Shown: positions 27,200-35,882, counted from the first letter of the stretch. The stretch: 64,000 nt of DNA from Blastopirellula marina (GCF_002967715.1 NZ_PUIA01000057.1:124001-188000), one strand, 5' to 3'. Numbers and translations are program-made. The notes: generated by a model not told the origin, from the letters alone.

Positions 27200-28303
27200 C
27201 TAATCCCAGTGAACAATCACCTTCAAGCTGTCGGAATCAGCGGCCCGCGCAATGGCTGCCTGAATTTCATCGCTACCGAATCGCTCGGTGTCGTTGGTCA
27301 TCAGGTCGATCTTCGGTAGCCGTCCTTCCGAGAGAAACTGATGGGCCAGCCGAATCCCCCGCATACTGGAACCATGTGTCGCCTGATAACACTGCAAACG
27401 GTAGTGGATGTCGTTATTCAAGTCGACTTCATGGGCTAGACGCGGCTTGCCACTAGCCCCCTTAACACCTGCGTGGGCATCCATCACCGTGCCATAGCCC
27501 ATCAGTTTTGGGGCCAGTTCATACGCCGCTGCAACCGGTGCATTCACCATGACGAAGTGCGGCTCGTTGAACGGCTGACATTCCTTGTAGACGTTTTCGA
27601 CGACGTTCTCATCCCAGCGAACACCAACGACTTTATCATCGCCGAAATCTCGCAGGACACGTTCGAGCCGTTCCAGCCCTCGGTTGATCACAATGATCTT
27701 ACGTGCATTCATGGCCTGGGCACACTGCAGAGCATACGTGCTCTGCGATCCAGCTCCAATCAAAACCACGATCCGATTCTCGATGCAGTGATTGACGCGT
27801 GTCATCCCTTCCAAGCAACATGCCAGCGGCTCTAGCTGGCAAGCATGCGAAGGGTTGAAGCCTTTCGGAAATTTTACGATCGGGCCATATTTGACGAACC
27901 AATCAGGCAAGATCGCATGCGATCGGGCAAAGCCGTCAAACTCGTGGCCGGTCGCCCAGGTATTAGGGCAACTGGTCCAATCACCGGTTCCATTTTCCCC
28001 ACAATAAATGCATCCAACATCGCCACAAGGGATATCACAGCCCAGGCCAACCAGATCACCTGGTTCAAACTGGGTTACCCCTGGACCGACCTCATCGACG
28101 TAGCAAGCGGCTTCATGAAGCAGAATCGCAGGCCACTTCTTAATCCGAGGCAGGCCCTGCTTGTAGATCACCACGTCGGACTGGCAAACCGAAGTCGTAA
28201 CGGTACGCAGGCGAATTTCGCCGGGACCCGGGGTAGCGATCTCTTGCGAACTCGCGGTGAACGTTCCGCCTGGTTGATCGAGATAATGAATCTGTGCATT
28301 CAT
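27200..28303 (-). CDS. Zinc-type alcohol dehydrogenase family protein
   Basis: A 367-residue medium-chain dehydrogenase. The catalytic zinc cysteine lies in TTSVCQSDVVIYKQG and the second ligand in LLHEAA (GHE is altered to LHE). A Cys-rich structural loop CGDVGCIYC...WTSC follows, and the Rossmann segment VVLIGAGSQSTYALQCAQ is near residue 180 (here G-A-G-S rather than G-x-G-x-x-G). It is the last gene of a three-gene minus-strand operon, 22 bases after the neighbouring dehydrogenase. It probably oxidises a sugar, polyol or sugar-acid derivative. Nothing in the sequence fixes the substrate. Confidence 0.85.
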   Translation of the reverse strand: MNAQIHYLDQPGGTFTASSQEIATPGPGEIRLRTVTTSVCQSDVVIYKQGLPRIKKWPAILLHEAACYVDEVGPGVTQFEPGDLVGLGCDIPCGDVGCIYCGENGTGDWTSCPNTWATGHEFDGFARSHAILPDWFVKYGPIVKFPKGFNPSHACQLEPLACCLEGMTRVNHCIENRIVVLIGAGSQSTYALQCAQAMNARKIIVINRGLERLERVLRDFGDDKVVGVRWDENVVENVYKECQPFNEPHFVMVNAPVAAAYELAPKLMGYGTVMDAHAGVKGASGKPRLAHEVDLNNDIHYRLQCYQATHGSSMRGIRLAHQFLSEGRLPKIDLMTNDTERFGSDEIQAAIARAADSDSLKVIVHWD

Positions 28304-28325
28304 GTGATTTGCGTATTGCTTGGGG

Positions 28326-29402
28326 CTATTTAGCTTGGGGATGAATGAGAACCTTGGTGAAGAACTCGGACTGCTGATGCATCATTTCCAGCGCCGCAAT
28401 TCCATCTACCAACGGGATACGATGCGTGACCAGAGGCTTCAAATTGAGGATGCCACTACTCATCGCGGCGAGAACGGTTCGCCAGTCGTCGTCGTCGCTG
28501 AAGACACTAAAATCGGAGTTCCAGACCCCCAGCATGTCGATCTCGCGACGCATCGCCTGAGAAATCAGAGCCGCCGGCAAGGTGACGTCCGCCGCGGGAT
28601 TCCCGAGCAACACCACACGGCCAGATCGGCGAACGACTTCAATCGCCGCTAACATGGTCGGCGGCACGCCGGCCGCTTCGATGGCCACGTGAACGCCATG
28701 GCCATCGGTATGCTGCTTGACGACATCACTCACGCTGCAGGTCCGGCTATCGAACGTATTCTCAAAGCCAAGCTGCCTGGCAATATCGAGTTTTTCAGGT
28801 TGGATATCGAACAGCAGGATAGGTCCTGCCCCGGAAGCCTTCAGCCACTGAGCCACCATTAAACCGATCGGACCAAGCCCGAATACGGCGACGGAATCGC
28901 CTAGGCGCACGTTGGCCCGTCGAACCGCATGCAGCGCCACGGCGGCAGGTTCGGTCATCGCTGCTTCTTCGAGCGAAACGTTATCCGGTACTCGAATCAG
29001 ATTTCGTTCCGGCGCGATCACGAATTCCGCGAAACCGCCATCGCTCCGCGAGCCAAGGTAGTCGTAACCGTCTGACTGGGCATACTTCCCTTGCTCGCAA
29101 GCGGCATGATCATCTCGCCACAGCAAAGGAAATACCGCCACGCGGTCCCCTGGCTTGAAGTTCTGTACGCCAACGCCACATGCTTCGACCGTGCCGGCAA
29201 ACTCGTGGCCACAAATCGTGGGAAAGTGATACGTACCCTTCGAGAAACATCGCGGAATATCGGAACCACAAACACCACAGAAACCAATACGCACCTGAAC
29301 TTTGCCGGGCTCCACTTCGGGAACGGGGACTTGCTCGTACCGCAAGTCGCCGACGGCGTGCAGGACGATGGCTTCCATCTTCTTGTCTTCAGTTGAACTC
29401 AT
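28326..29402 (-). CDS. Sorbitol/galactitol-phosphate dehydrogenase-like enzyme
   Basis: A 358-residue medium-chain dehydrogenase (ATG at 29402; a second ATG at residue 9 is possible). Catalytic zinc ligands are in GFCGVCGSD and ICGHEFAGTV. The nucleotide site is VAVFGLGPIGLMVAQW near residue 175. YDYLGSRSDGGFAEF is close to the galactitol-1-phosphate 5-dehydrogenase pattern. Odd point: the structural-zinc loop that should hold four cysteines (between about residues 92 and 110) keeps only one (WRDDHAACEQGKYAQS), so the second zinc is probably absent. It is the middle gene of the operon with the fused isomerase/epimerase gene, facing a DeoR regulator. Confidence 0.88.
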   Translation of the reverse strand: MSSTEDKKMEAIVLHAVGDLRYEQVPVPEVEPGKVQVRIGFCGVCGSDIPRCFSKGTYHFPTICGHEFAGTVEACGVGVQNFKPGDRVAVFPLLWRDDHAACEQGKYAQSDGYDYLGSRSDGGFAEFVIAPERNLIRVPDNVSLEEAAMTEPAAVALHAVRRANVRLGDSVAVFGLGPIGLMVAQWLKASGAGPILLFDIQPEKLDIARQLGFENTFDSRTCSVSDVVKQHTDGHGVHVAIEAAGVPPTMLAAIEVVRRSGRVVLLGNPAADVTLPAALISQAMRREIDMLGVWNSDFSVFSDDDDWRTVLAAMSSGILNLKPLVTHRIPLVDGIAALEMMHQQSEFFTKVLIHPQAK

Positions 29403-29464
29403 GGCAATTCACAAATAGGGGAGAATATCTTGGGAGTCGTGTGAGTAAACTACCGGCAACAACT

Positions 29465-31150
29465 TTACATTGCCGCGAGTTCTGGATTCTTTCGAGCGGC
29501 CAATCCCACCTCGATCGCGTCAAGCATCCTCCGCTTGTTCTCAAGCATGGACCCCGATTTGTGGAAGATACTGCTGGTGCCTGCCACAAGATTCGTGGCA
29601 CCAGCGGCGACCATCCCCGGGATGTTCTCGAAACTGACGTTACCATCGACTTGGATCGGTAAGTCAAAACCACGAGCCACCAGCAGTTCGTGACAATCGG
29701 CAATCTTTCGCAGCGAAGCAGGCGTCATCTTTTGACCGGCATAGCCTGGGTTCACGGTCATCACCAGCACGTAGTCAATCCGCTCCAGTACGTAATCAAT
29801 CGCCGATAACGGCGTGCCTGGATTGATCGCCACGCCGGCCTTGATCCCTAGATCGCGGATGTGCGACAGGGTTCGGTCCAAATGGAGGGCCGATTCTAAA
29901 TGAACCGAGATCTGACTGACTCGCAAGTTGGCCAGTTGCTGGACAAAGAAGTCGTTATTCGCAACCATCAAGTGCACGTCTAGTGGCAACTGCGTGGCAT
30001 CTTGCAGACGTTCAAGCACCGCCAGCCCCATGGGCATGTTGGGGACGAAATGCCCGTCCATAATATCCATGTGCAGCATATCGACGCCGAGTCCTTCTAC
30101 TTGTCGAAGTGCTGACTCGAAATTAAGGGCATCGACGCACATCATCGAAGGTGCGATCTCGACTCGGTTTTTCGCGGGAGCTTGTTCCGCTTCCTCATGT
30201 CTCCCCCGAATTACTGACGCCGCTTCCGTTTCACCCAGAAACGCTTCCTTTAGATAGCGAAGCGAATTACGCAGTTGATCGGCCAACTGATGATCGCTGT
30301 AGTCACGCCCCAGTTTCGGCCCGCCGATTTCGAGGTAGCCGGTCATTTCCTGAACAGGCAGCTTGTCGGCGTTCTTATTTAGCAGTTCTCGAAAGTGGGG
30401 AACATTGACGATTCCCTTTTCTCGCTCAGCCGGTCCAAACCCAAACGTTGAATTGAATCGCGAGTCGGTATTCTTTAAGTGGACCTCGTAGAGCCAGGGA
30501 TAGGTGGCTTCAAAAAGCTGGATGTGATCGTAGCCGACCTGATCTTGCTGATCGATATAACCATGGGCAATATCGGCGCAATAGCCTATGGCAGAGGTCG
30601 AGTTGGCATTCTGACGATGATACTCCGTCAGTTCGTGCCCCATGTCAGCAACTTCTGCTGGCAAGGTAGGCGGTTCGGCCAAGCACGACATCGGCTCAAT
30701 CGTTAGCCATGAAACGCCTTTCTCGTGTGCCAGGTGCATCAGTTCCTTCATGTGACGGACATAGCAGTTCACGCCGTTGGCCTTTGTTCCCATCTGATCG
30801 CGCAGAACGGCTCCAGGGTTGGAGCCCACCGACGTCGCCCCCAACAGAGCACCTACTTCGATCAGGCGTTCGAAGTTCCGCCTGGCCACTTGCTCGAAAC
30901 CGTCCTCGGTACGGAAGAAGCCCCCCAGTTCACGATGGGCCGTAAACATGCTGGCGATGCGAATCCCGTGGTCTTCCGCTTCCCGACGAAGATTGACAAA
31001 GAACTCATCCGGCAATTGATACAGTTCAAACCAGGTCCCCAGTTGAACCAGCTGAATGCCTTCCTCAGCCAGCAACCGAAAAAGCCAGGGAAAGGAATAC
31101 CGATACTCGATTGGATCGGTCTTAACACCAAGATTCAGCTTGAGGGGCAT
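29465..31150 (-). CDS. Sugar isomerase/epimerase (xylose isomerase-like TIM barrel) fused to ribulose-phosphate 3-epimerase
   Basis: A 561-residue two-domain protein. Residues 1-315 are an AP-endonuclease-2/xylose-isomerase-like TIM barrel with metal residues in WLTIEPMSC, GYCADIAHGYI and WLYEVHLKNTD. Residues 330-561 are a ribulose-phosphate 3-epimerase: VEIAPSMMCVDALN, LHMDIMDGHFVPNM, LDVHLMVAN, VMTVNPGYAGQKM, IQVDGNVSFENIP. The start is taken at the ATG at 31150 (MPLKLNLGV) because related barrels begin here; an upstream ATG at 31195 has no ribosome site. It is the first gene of the operon. Both halves have their catalytic residues, so the chain could do two consecutive isomerisation steps (inference). 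Confidence 0.88.
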   Translation of the reverse strand: MPLKLNLGVKTDPIEYRYSFPWLFRLLAEEGIQLVQLGTWFELYQLPDEFFVNLRREAEDHGIRIASMFTAHRELGGFFRTEDGFEQVARRNFERLIEVGALLGATSVGSNPGAVLRDQMGTKANGVNCYVRHMKELMHLAHEKGVSWLTIEPMSCLAEPPTLPAEVADMGHELTEYHRQNANSTSAIGYCADIAHGYIDQQDQVGYDHIQLFEATYPWLYEVHLKNTDSRFNSTFGFGPAEREKGIVNVPHFRELLNKNADKLPVQEMTGYLEIGGPKLGRDYSDHQLADQLRNSLRYLKEAFLGETEAASVIRGRHEEAEQAPAKNRVEIAPSMMCVDALNFESALRQVEGLGVDMLHMDIMDGHFVPNMPMGLAVLERLQDATQLPLDVHLMVANNDFFVQQLANLRVSQISVHLESALHLDRTLSHIRDLGIKAGVAINPGTPLSAIDYVLERIDYVLVMTVNPGYAGQKMTPASLRKIADCHELLVARGFDLPIQVDGNVSFENIPGMVAAGATNLVAGTSSIFHKSGSMLENKRRMLDAIEVGLAARKNPELAAM

Positions 31151-31222
31151 GACGGGGCGTTCCGGAATATACGCATACAAGGAAAACGAAGCCATTTGAT
31201 TAATCGCCCGTATCGTACGAAA

Positions 31223-31368
31223 TGATCATAATCAATCAACTACGAGCACTTGCAGTCTGCTGCTATTTCTCGCATATTTTACTATATTCAATTATTCCAT
31301 GAAGCCGTCGACTCAAATTCAATCAACAACGATAAATCATTTTGATCACTATTGATCACTTCTGATCA
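31223..31368. promoter_or_regulatory. TGATCA operator cluster between fused isomerase gene and DeoR regulator
   Basis: Three TGATCA cores lie exactly 10 bases apart (31343-31348, 31353-31358, 31363-31368), the last ending 14 bases before the DeoR start. A fourth copy lies at 31223-31228 near the divergent operon. The spacing of one helical turn is typical of multimeric repressor sites; binding by the DeoR protein next to it is inferred. Confidence 0.55.
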
Positions 31369-31381
31369 GACACGATCTCCC

Positions 31382-32149
31382 ATGAAACCAACCCGCCAAG
31401 AGCAGATTTTGCGACTTCTGTCCGAATCAGGTCAGTTGCATGTCGAGGAAGCAGTAACCCGCCTGGCGGCAAGTCCTGCGACCATCCGTCGAGACTTCAA
31501 TCAAATGACCGAAGCCGGACTGGTTGAACGCATTCGCGGCGGGATCAAATTGGTCAATCAAGTCGACCTGCTTCCATTTCGTGCCCGCGAGGTTAAGAAC
31601 GCGAACGAGAAGCTGGAAATTGCCCGGCGGGCCACCGTGTTCTTAAGCGAGGGAGATGTTGTGTTCGTCGATGGTGGCACCACGACACTTCAGTTGGCCC
31701 ACAGTCTTCCACCAATCAAGCTTCGTATCATCACCAACTCCTTAACCCTGGCGGCTGCCATCGAACGCCGTATGATGGGACGTGGGCCGTGGGAAGTCTT
31801 CCTGACCGGAGGCTATCTCTTTCCCGGAACCGGTCTGCTGGTGGGACCAAGCGCGCAGTATTCAATCGCTCAATATCATGCGAATTGGGCACTTCTTTCG
31901 ACCGGAGGCATCACCGAGGCCGGCATCTTCAACGACAACGAGCATGTTGTCGAGAGTGAGCGACTCATGATCAAACACGCCGACCGAGTGGCCGTTCTCG
32001 CGGACGAGTCCAAGTTCGGGCATCACGCCATGCGGCATATCGCGAACCTGGATCAGCTCGATTACCTGATCACCAATCGGAGAACTGAAGCCTCGCTACC
32101 CTTTGAACATCTTCAGGGGAGGAAGCTCAAATTGATCTATACCAGCTAG
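31382..32149 (+). CDS. DeoR-family transcriptional regulator
   Basis: A 255-residue repressor. The N-terminal DeoR winged helix covers residues 1-57 (RQEQILRLLSESGQLHVEEAVTRLAASPATIRRDFNQM). The DeoR sensor domain, related to sugar-phosphate isomerases, follows: VVFVDGGTTTLQLAH, ITNSLTLAAAI, VGPSAQYSI and ADESKFGHHAM. DeoR proteins bind sugar phosphates as inducers. The ATG at 31382 is preferred over an upstream ATG (31352) that falls within the operator repeats. Divergence from the isomerase/dehydrogenase operon and the in-phase TGATCA repeats between them suggest it controls that operon and itself. Confidence 0.93.
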   Translation: MKPTRQEQILRLLSESGQLHVEEAVTRLAASPATIRRDFNQMTEAGLVERIRGGIKLVNQVDLLPFRAREVKNANEKLEIARRATVFLSEGDVVFVDGGTTTLQLAHSLPPIKLRIITNSLTLAAAIERRMMGRGPWEVFLTGGYLFPGTGLLVGPSAQYSIAQYHANWALLSTGGITEAGIFNDNEHVVESERLMIKHADRVAVLADESKFGHHAMRHIANLDQLDYLITNRRTEASLPFEHLQGRKLKLIYTS

Positions 32150-32331
32150 GCCCTTTCTATTGCGAGTCGCATAGACCAACCTCTCTACGCAATCTACGAA
32201 TATCGAACCCTCTTCCTCGAAGTTCACGTTGACGCGTGTCAGGGTTTTTCAGTACAACCCCCAAACGAAGGATATTCTGTTACTCGCTGGGAACAACTGC
32301 ACAACCCCCTCAAATGCAGAAAGTCGGACCG

Positions 32332-33093
32332 ATGTCTCTGGAAACGGTATTCTCGCGTGTCGTTTGCATCAATTTGAATAGCCGCAGTGATCGCTGGGAT
32401 CGCATCTGCGAGCACCTCGGACAACTCGACTGGCCGTTTCCCCAAGTCGAGAGATTTCGAGCCGTCGACGGCCGGATTTGCCAACCACCTTCCTGGGTGC
32501 GTAACCGCTATCGCGAGTGCCCTGGCGCATGGGGTTGCTACCAATCCCACCTTCGAATCCTGGAAGATACGCTACTGGACCAACACGATTCGGTTTTGAT
32601 CCTGGAAGACGACGCCTTGCTCAATGCGAAATCACTCGAGGGTATGGTTGAATTCCTCAAACACGTTCCCGACGACTGGGATCACCTCTATTTCGGCGGC
32701 GAGCACATGAAACCGCCTGCACCGATCAACGCTCACGTTGTCCGAGGAGTCCAGGTTCATCGCACTCATGCCCATGCACTACGAGGCGAGTATCTCCGAC
32801 AGGCATATGACTATCTAATTTCCTATCCGACCATCGACCAATACCGTCAAAGAAGCGCAAGTCCGTTGGCACGCTTTGCGAAGCGAGTGCTATCTCGCCC
32901 TAAAAGCCTCTGGTCGAAGTCCAACGGCGAAAGATCGATTCACGTCGATCATCACTTTGGGGCGATTCACCGCCTGCTTCAGTGGAACGTCTACGCTCCC
33001 TCCACCTGGCTCGTTGGCCAGGCAGCCGACCACAGCGACATCATGAACGAAAGCTACAGCGAACGATTTTGGCACGAATGCCAAGCGGCATAG
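32332..33093 (+). CDS. Glycosyltransferase family 25 (LPS biosynthesis-type)
   Basis: A 253-residue protein from the ATG at 32332 (MSLETVFSRVVCINL). It shows VVCINLNSRSDRW at the N-terminus, GAWGCYQSHLRILED near residue 65, and the acidic motif VLILEDDALLN near 85, all typical of family 25 glycosyltransferases that add galactose or similar sugars to lipooligosaccharide. It stands alone. It is the last chromosomal gene before the mobile element. Confidence 0.85.
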   Translation: MSLETVFSRVVCINLNSRSDRWDRICEHLGQLDWPFPQVERFRAVDGRICQPPSWVRNRYRECPGAWGCYQSHLRILEDTLLDQHDSVLILEDDALLNAKSLEGMVEFLKHVPDDWDHLYFGGEHMKPPAPINAHVVRGVQVHRTHAHALRGEYLRQAYDYLISYPTIDQYRQRSASPLARFAKRVLSRPKSLWSKSNGERSIHVDHHFGAIHRLLQWNVYAPSTWLVGQAADHSDIMNESYSERFWHECQAA

Positions 33094-33387
33094 CGATCTG
33101 AACCCATCAGACAATAGACGAATACGCATAAGGCAACTTGCTTTCGCTGGTTGTCCGATGTCCCAAGCGTTCCGTAGAAACGTTTAGAGTGTATCGATAT
33201 CCGCTTTGCTTTTAGCGTGTCTTTAGGGACCGACTTACCTTTGAGTTCGTAGCGTACCGTTTGCTTTCGCCATACGTTCATTCGCTTTCGTCTCCGAATT
33301 AGAGAGTGAAAGCGACCAACGAGGACGCTTATTTTGGTTGCACCGTGGTTGCACAGAATCCCGTGCAACCAAGCCCAGCAACGAAAA

Positions 33388-33416
33388 AACGCCTTACGCT
33401 ACGATGCGTAAGGCGT
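33388..33416 (-). terminator. Terminator of the original tRNA-Ser transcript
   Basis: AACGCCTTACGC (33388-33399) pairs perfectly with GCGTAAGGCGTT (33405-33416). On the minus strand the stem is followed by a T-run (AAAAAA at 33384-33389 on the plus strand). It lies 33 bases beyond the displaced 3' end of tRNA-Ser, so it was its terminator before insertion. Confidence 0.8.
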
Positions 33417-33448
33417 TGTCGTAAATCGTTAGGTTTTAAAGCCTTAAA

Positions 33449-33508
33449 AGCGGAGGCGACAGGACTCGAACCTGCAACCGGCGTAACCGGCGACGGATTT
33501 CAAATCCG
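33449..33508. repeat. attL: displaced 3' half of tRNA-Ser(UGA)
   Basis: A 60-bp copy identical to 47677-47736. Read on the minus strand it contains the anticodon-loop region, the long variable arm, the T arm and the 3' acceptor strand of tRNA-Ser, but its 5' half is missing: the sequence after 33508 belongs to the element. It is therefore the original chromosomal 3' end, cut off by the insertion. Confidence 0.92.
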
Positions 33509-33686
33509 TGGAAATGACACAAAAACGCCGGGAAAACCAGAGTCAGCCGAAACGACTGGCCCAAAAACTGGCCCAAGCTTGGAGGATTTAGCCAAGATTG
33601 TTCAGGCATGGCCCACACTGCCTGATGCGATCAAACGGGCAATGTTGGCCATGGTCGAGAGCTTGCATTCCGAGCACGGGAATTGA
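33509..33686 (+). pseudogene. Orphan C-terminal tail of the integrase (in-frame in the excised circle)
   Basis: An open frame without a start codon crosses attL and continues for 58 codons (GNDTKTPGKP... to ...LHSEHGN, stop at 33684-33686). Its phase at the 60-bp repeat equals the phase of the integrase gene at the right repeat (both repeats begin on the third base of a codon). In the circular form the integrase would read directly into it and be 518 residues long. In the integrated state it has no start and is probably silent. Its helical segment LEDLAKIVQAWPTLPDAIK looks like a real protein end. Confidence 0.7.
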
Positions 33687-33697
33687 TGCCATGACAA

Positions 33698-34996
33698 TCA
33701 CGAGCCACCAATAGCTTCAGCTACTGCCGAGATACCGGTCAGCAACTTCCCCACCGATGAGGCCCCTTCCGTAATTCGGTCGAAGAGTTTGGAGAGCCGA
33801 GACTTGTCGGGTTCCGGTTTTTCCAACTCTTGGGTCATCTTGCCCAGCTCATCGCAAACGTCAATCTTGTCTCCCTCCGACAGCTTTTCGTTGTCGACGG
33901 CCTCGCGTGCCTGAATGAGAATTTCTTTGACCGTGTCGTCAAGCTGGGACTTTTGCAAGTGGCCTTTAAATGCAGTGATCTCTCGGGCATTGATCGTGCC
34001 GGAACCGACAACGCCCCCGATGTTATCGCCACCGACATAATTGGAATTGTTTCCGTTCATGATTACGGTCTTCTCCGTGTGCTTATTGAGGATAATGGTT
34101 AACTTTTCCGTTGGAATCGGGAGGCTTCCCTTTTCCGCCTTTGACTTGTACCGATGAAGAACGTCGAGGTGATCTTTCGAGAAGTCATAAAGGTACTCCT
34201 TCAGTCCCTTCTTACGATGCTTGGTCTCAGCAGCCTCGACGTCTTTCTTGTAAACCTTCCGCTTGCCTCCCTTCAGCACGGTCACGAGCGCGGTATTCGA
34301 GTTCATGTGCTCCTGGACAAGGTAATCCAAGACGTCGTTCTGATAATAGGATTGAGGATCAACCGCTAAGGACATTCGGACGATATCTCTGGGAACAAGC
34401 AGCAGGGGAGCGCCGTTATACACAGGTAGTTCCGCGAACTTGCTTTCCCATTGTGAGGTCGAATCGTTCCAAACCTTGCCAGCAGCGACTTTCCTCATCG
34501 GGACCCCGAGTGCTTTGCACTGTTGCTGGGTAAATTCAATGAGTTTCCCGCGAACGACATTGATCGTAATGTCGGAAATAGTGTCTGGTCCAAAATTTGG
34601 AATCATCAAAACGCAGTCACTAAGGTCTTTCAAGAACCCCGTCTTGGCCGCTTCGCTGGTTTGTAGGCGTCCGTACAAAATCCTGCCTTTCAGTTCCCCT
34701 ACGCCACGCCCGCGAGGTGGACCGCTGGATTGGCCAAGATGTGTTTCGTTGGGCTCGCCGCAATTTTGAAGTAACATCCGACCGGTCACATGGTTTCCAT
34801 CGCGAATGTGTCCGATCAAAGTTTGAAAGAAGTCAACGACCAAATTATTGCAGTCGACGTACCAGTCATGATTGTTGATTTTGAAAGCGTAGGGGTCGAC
34901 GTAGAGTCGAATGTCGGTATCCAATGGGATGTCGACAAAATCCAAATCCTGCTGCGTAAGTCCGATTTTGTAATGCTGTGAAAATAACAATCCCAT
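33698..34996 (-). CDS. Hypothetical cargo protein, possible conflict/defence effector
   Basis: A 432-residue protein; the ATG at 34996 is preferred (AGGA about 7 bases upstream) over a GTG at 35059. The N-terminal 300 residues are mixed alpha/beta with DLDFVDIPLDTDIRLYVDPYAF at the start and GPDTISDITINVVRGKLIEFTQ in the middle. I do not recognise this domain. Around residues 315-340 is a Gly/Asn segment, MNGNNSNYVGGDNIGGVVG, followed by a helical tail (LSEGDKIDVCDELGKMTQEL..PEPDKSRLSKL) that ends in a hydrophobic helix (VGKLLTGISAVAEAIG). Such linker-plus-tail arrangements are common in bacterial conflict proteins (TIR, NACHT, peptidase effectors). That is a resemblance only. Confidence 0.75.
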   Translation of the reverse strand: MGLLFSQHYKIGLTQQDLDFVDIPLDTDIRLYVDPYAFKINNHDWYVDCNNLVVDFFQTLIGHIRDGNHVTGRMLLQNCGEPNETHLGQSSGPPRGRGVGELKGRILYGRLQTSEAAKTGFLKDLSDCVLMIPNFGPDTISDITINVVRGKLIEFTQQQCKALGVPMRKVAAGKVWNDSTSQWESKFAELPVYNGAPLLLVPRDIVRMSLAVDPQSYYQNDVLDYLVQEHMNSNTALVTVLKGGKRKVYKKDVEAAETKHRKKGLKEYLYDFSKDHLDVLHRYKSKAEKGSLPIPTEKLTIILNKHTEKTVIMNGNNSNYVGGDNIGGVVGSGTINAREITAFKGHLQKSQLDDTVKEILIQAREAVDNEKLSEGDKIDVCDELGKMTQELEKPEPDKSRLSKLFDRITEGASSVGKLLTGISAVAEAIGGS

Positions 34997-35146
34997 GGGT
35001 AATCCTAGGGCTAGACCATGTTGCGGAAAAGCTGCAGAGGCGTTGTTACGATCGCCCACGTTTCACGGAGGAATTTGCTCGTAACAGACTTCAGGTTGAT
35101 GAAATAACCAGCCCCACGCATTCGTGGGGCTGGAACTAGATCGCGG

Positions 35147-35407
35147 CTATCGTGGCCGGTTTGGGCCTCGCCCGTGGTAGTTGTTACGCAGCCGGGGGAG
35201 ACCGCCGTTGTCTTCGCCTCGTCGACGAAGGTTAATCAGCCGCTTGTTGAGAGCTTTCTGGTCCAGGTGAAGAGCCCCGCTTAGGCGGCTGTTCACTTCA
35301 CTCAAGAAGCGTTCTGCTACATCATGGTCCGCAACGACCTGATCCGCTGGGACGTCAACCATCACGTAGACCGCGATGATTACGTCATCGACTTCCTTGA
35401 CTGCCAT
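35147..35407 (-). CDS. Small hypothetical protein, 86 residues
   Basis: Starts at the ATG at 35407, with an ACGGA about 8 bases upstream after a T-tract. The first half is hydrophobic/beta-like (VDDVIIAVYVMVDVPADQV), the middle helical (ERFLSEVNSRLSGALHLDQKAL), and the end basic and Gly/Asn-rich (RLRNNYHGRGPNRPR), which could bind nucleic acid. No family recognised. It is cotranscribable with the preceding minus-strand cargo gene. Confidence 0.5.
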   Translation of the reverse strand: MAVKEVDDVIIAVYVMVDVPADQVVADHDVAERFLSEVNSRLSGALHLDQKALNKRLINLRRRGEDNGGLPRLRNNYHGRGPNRPR

Positions 35408-35677
35408 AAAAAAAATCCGTTTCTCCCCGGGTAGAAGTGATTGACACGCGGCCCGGCAGCGAATAAAACCCAGGGAACATTCGTCGCTTCCTTGCCCAAC
35501 TTTGAATTCCACGCTAGTCAGCCTTGCGAAACTACTAGTGTGGTGACATCAACCCACCTGGATTGGTGTCAGCATTCGCTACGCAAGAGGCGCGCCAAAC
35601 CAAAATTATTCTGTAAACACCCTAAATCCTGGATTTTCACTGCTCTTGGGTGTAAGCACCTGCCTATTTGGCAGTAA

Positions 35678-35869
35678 TTGGCTAATCAATTTGGGACAAA
35701 CTGCGTAATCTTTACCAAGATTGGCAGGTTCACCGAATTGGATGGAATCGACCTCACGCCTGAAAATGGTGATCCAGTTGCGCGAGCGGACGAACTTCTG
35801 AAAGAGTTATATTGTCTGGAGCACGAAGACGGACTCAATGAGTTCCCGCAGTTCCGGCCCAAGGACTAA
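35678..35869 (+). CDS. Possible small protein, 63 residues (weak start)
   Basis: The frame begins at a TTG right after a stop codon and has no ATG and no clear ribosome site, so the start is doubtful. The translation (FGTNCVIFTKIGRFTELD... to ...FPQFRPKD) has a protein-like composition and ends 14 bases before the RxxxxH gene. It may be the remnant of a longer gene. Confidence 0.3.
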   Translation: MANQFGTNCVIFTKIGRFTELDGIDLTPENGDPVARADELLKELYCLEHEDGLNEFPQFRPKD

Positions 35870-35882
35870 TCAGGGTAACAGG

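Noticed and set aside
33336-33370. Repeated GGTTGCAC with an inverted GTGCAACC as a second attachment or operator site
   Set aside because: It is a short inverted repeat in the chromosomal flank with no matching copy at the other end of the element; nothing ties it to a function.
33306-33686. An open frame of 126 codons spanning attL as a single gene
   Set aside because: Its first half lies in chromosomal DNA and the antisense of the tRNA; only the part after 33508 is likely a real protein end, and it belongs to the integrase in the circular form.
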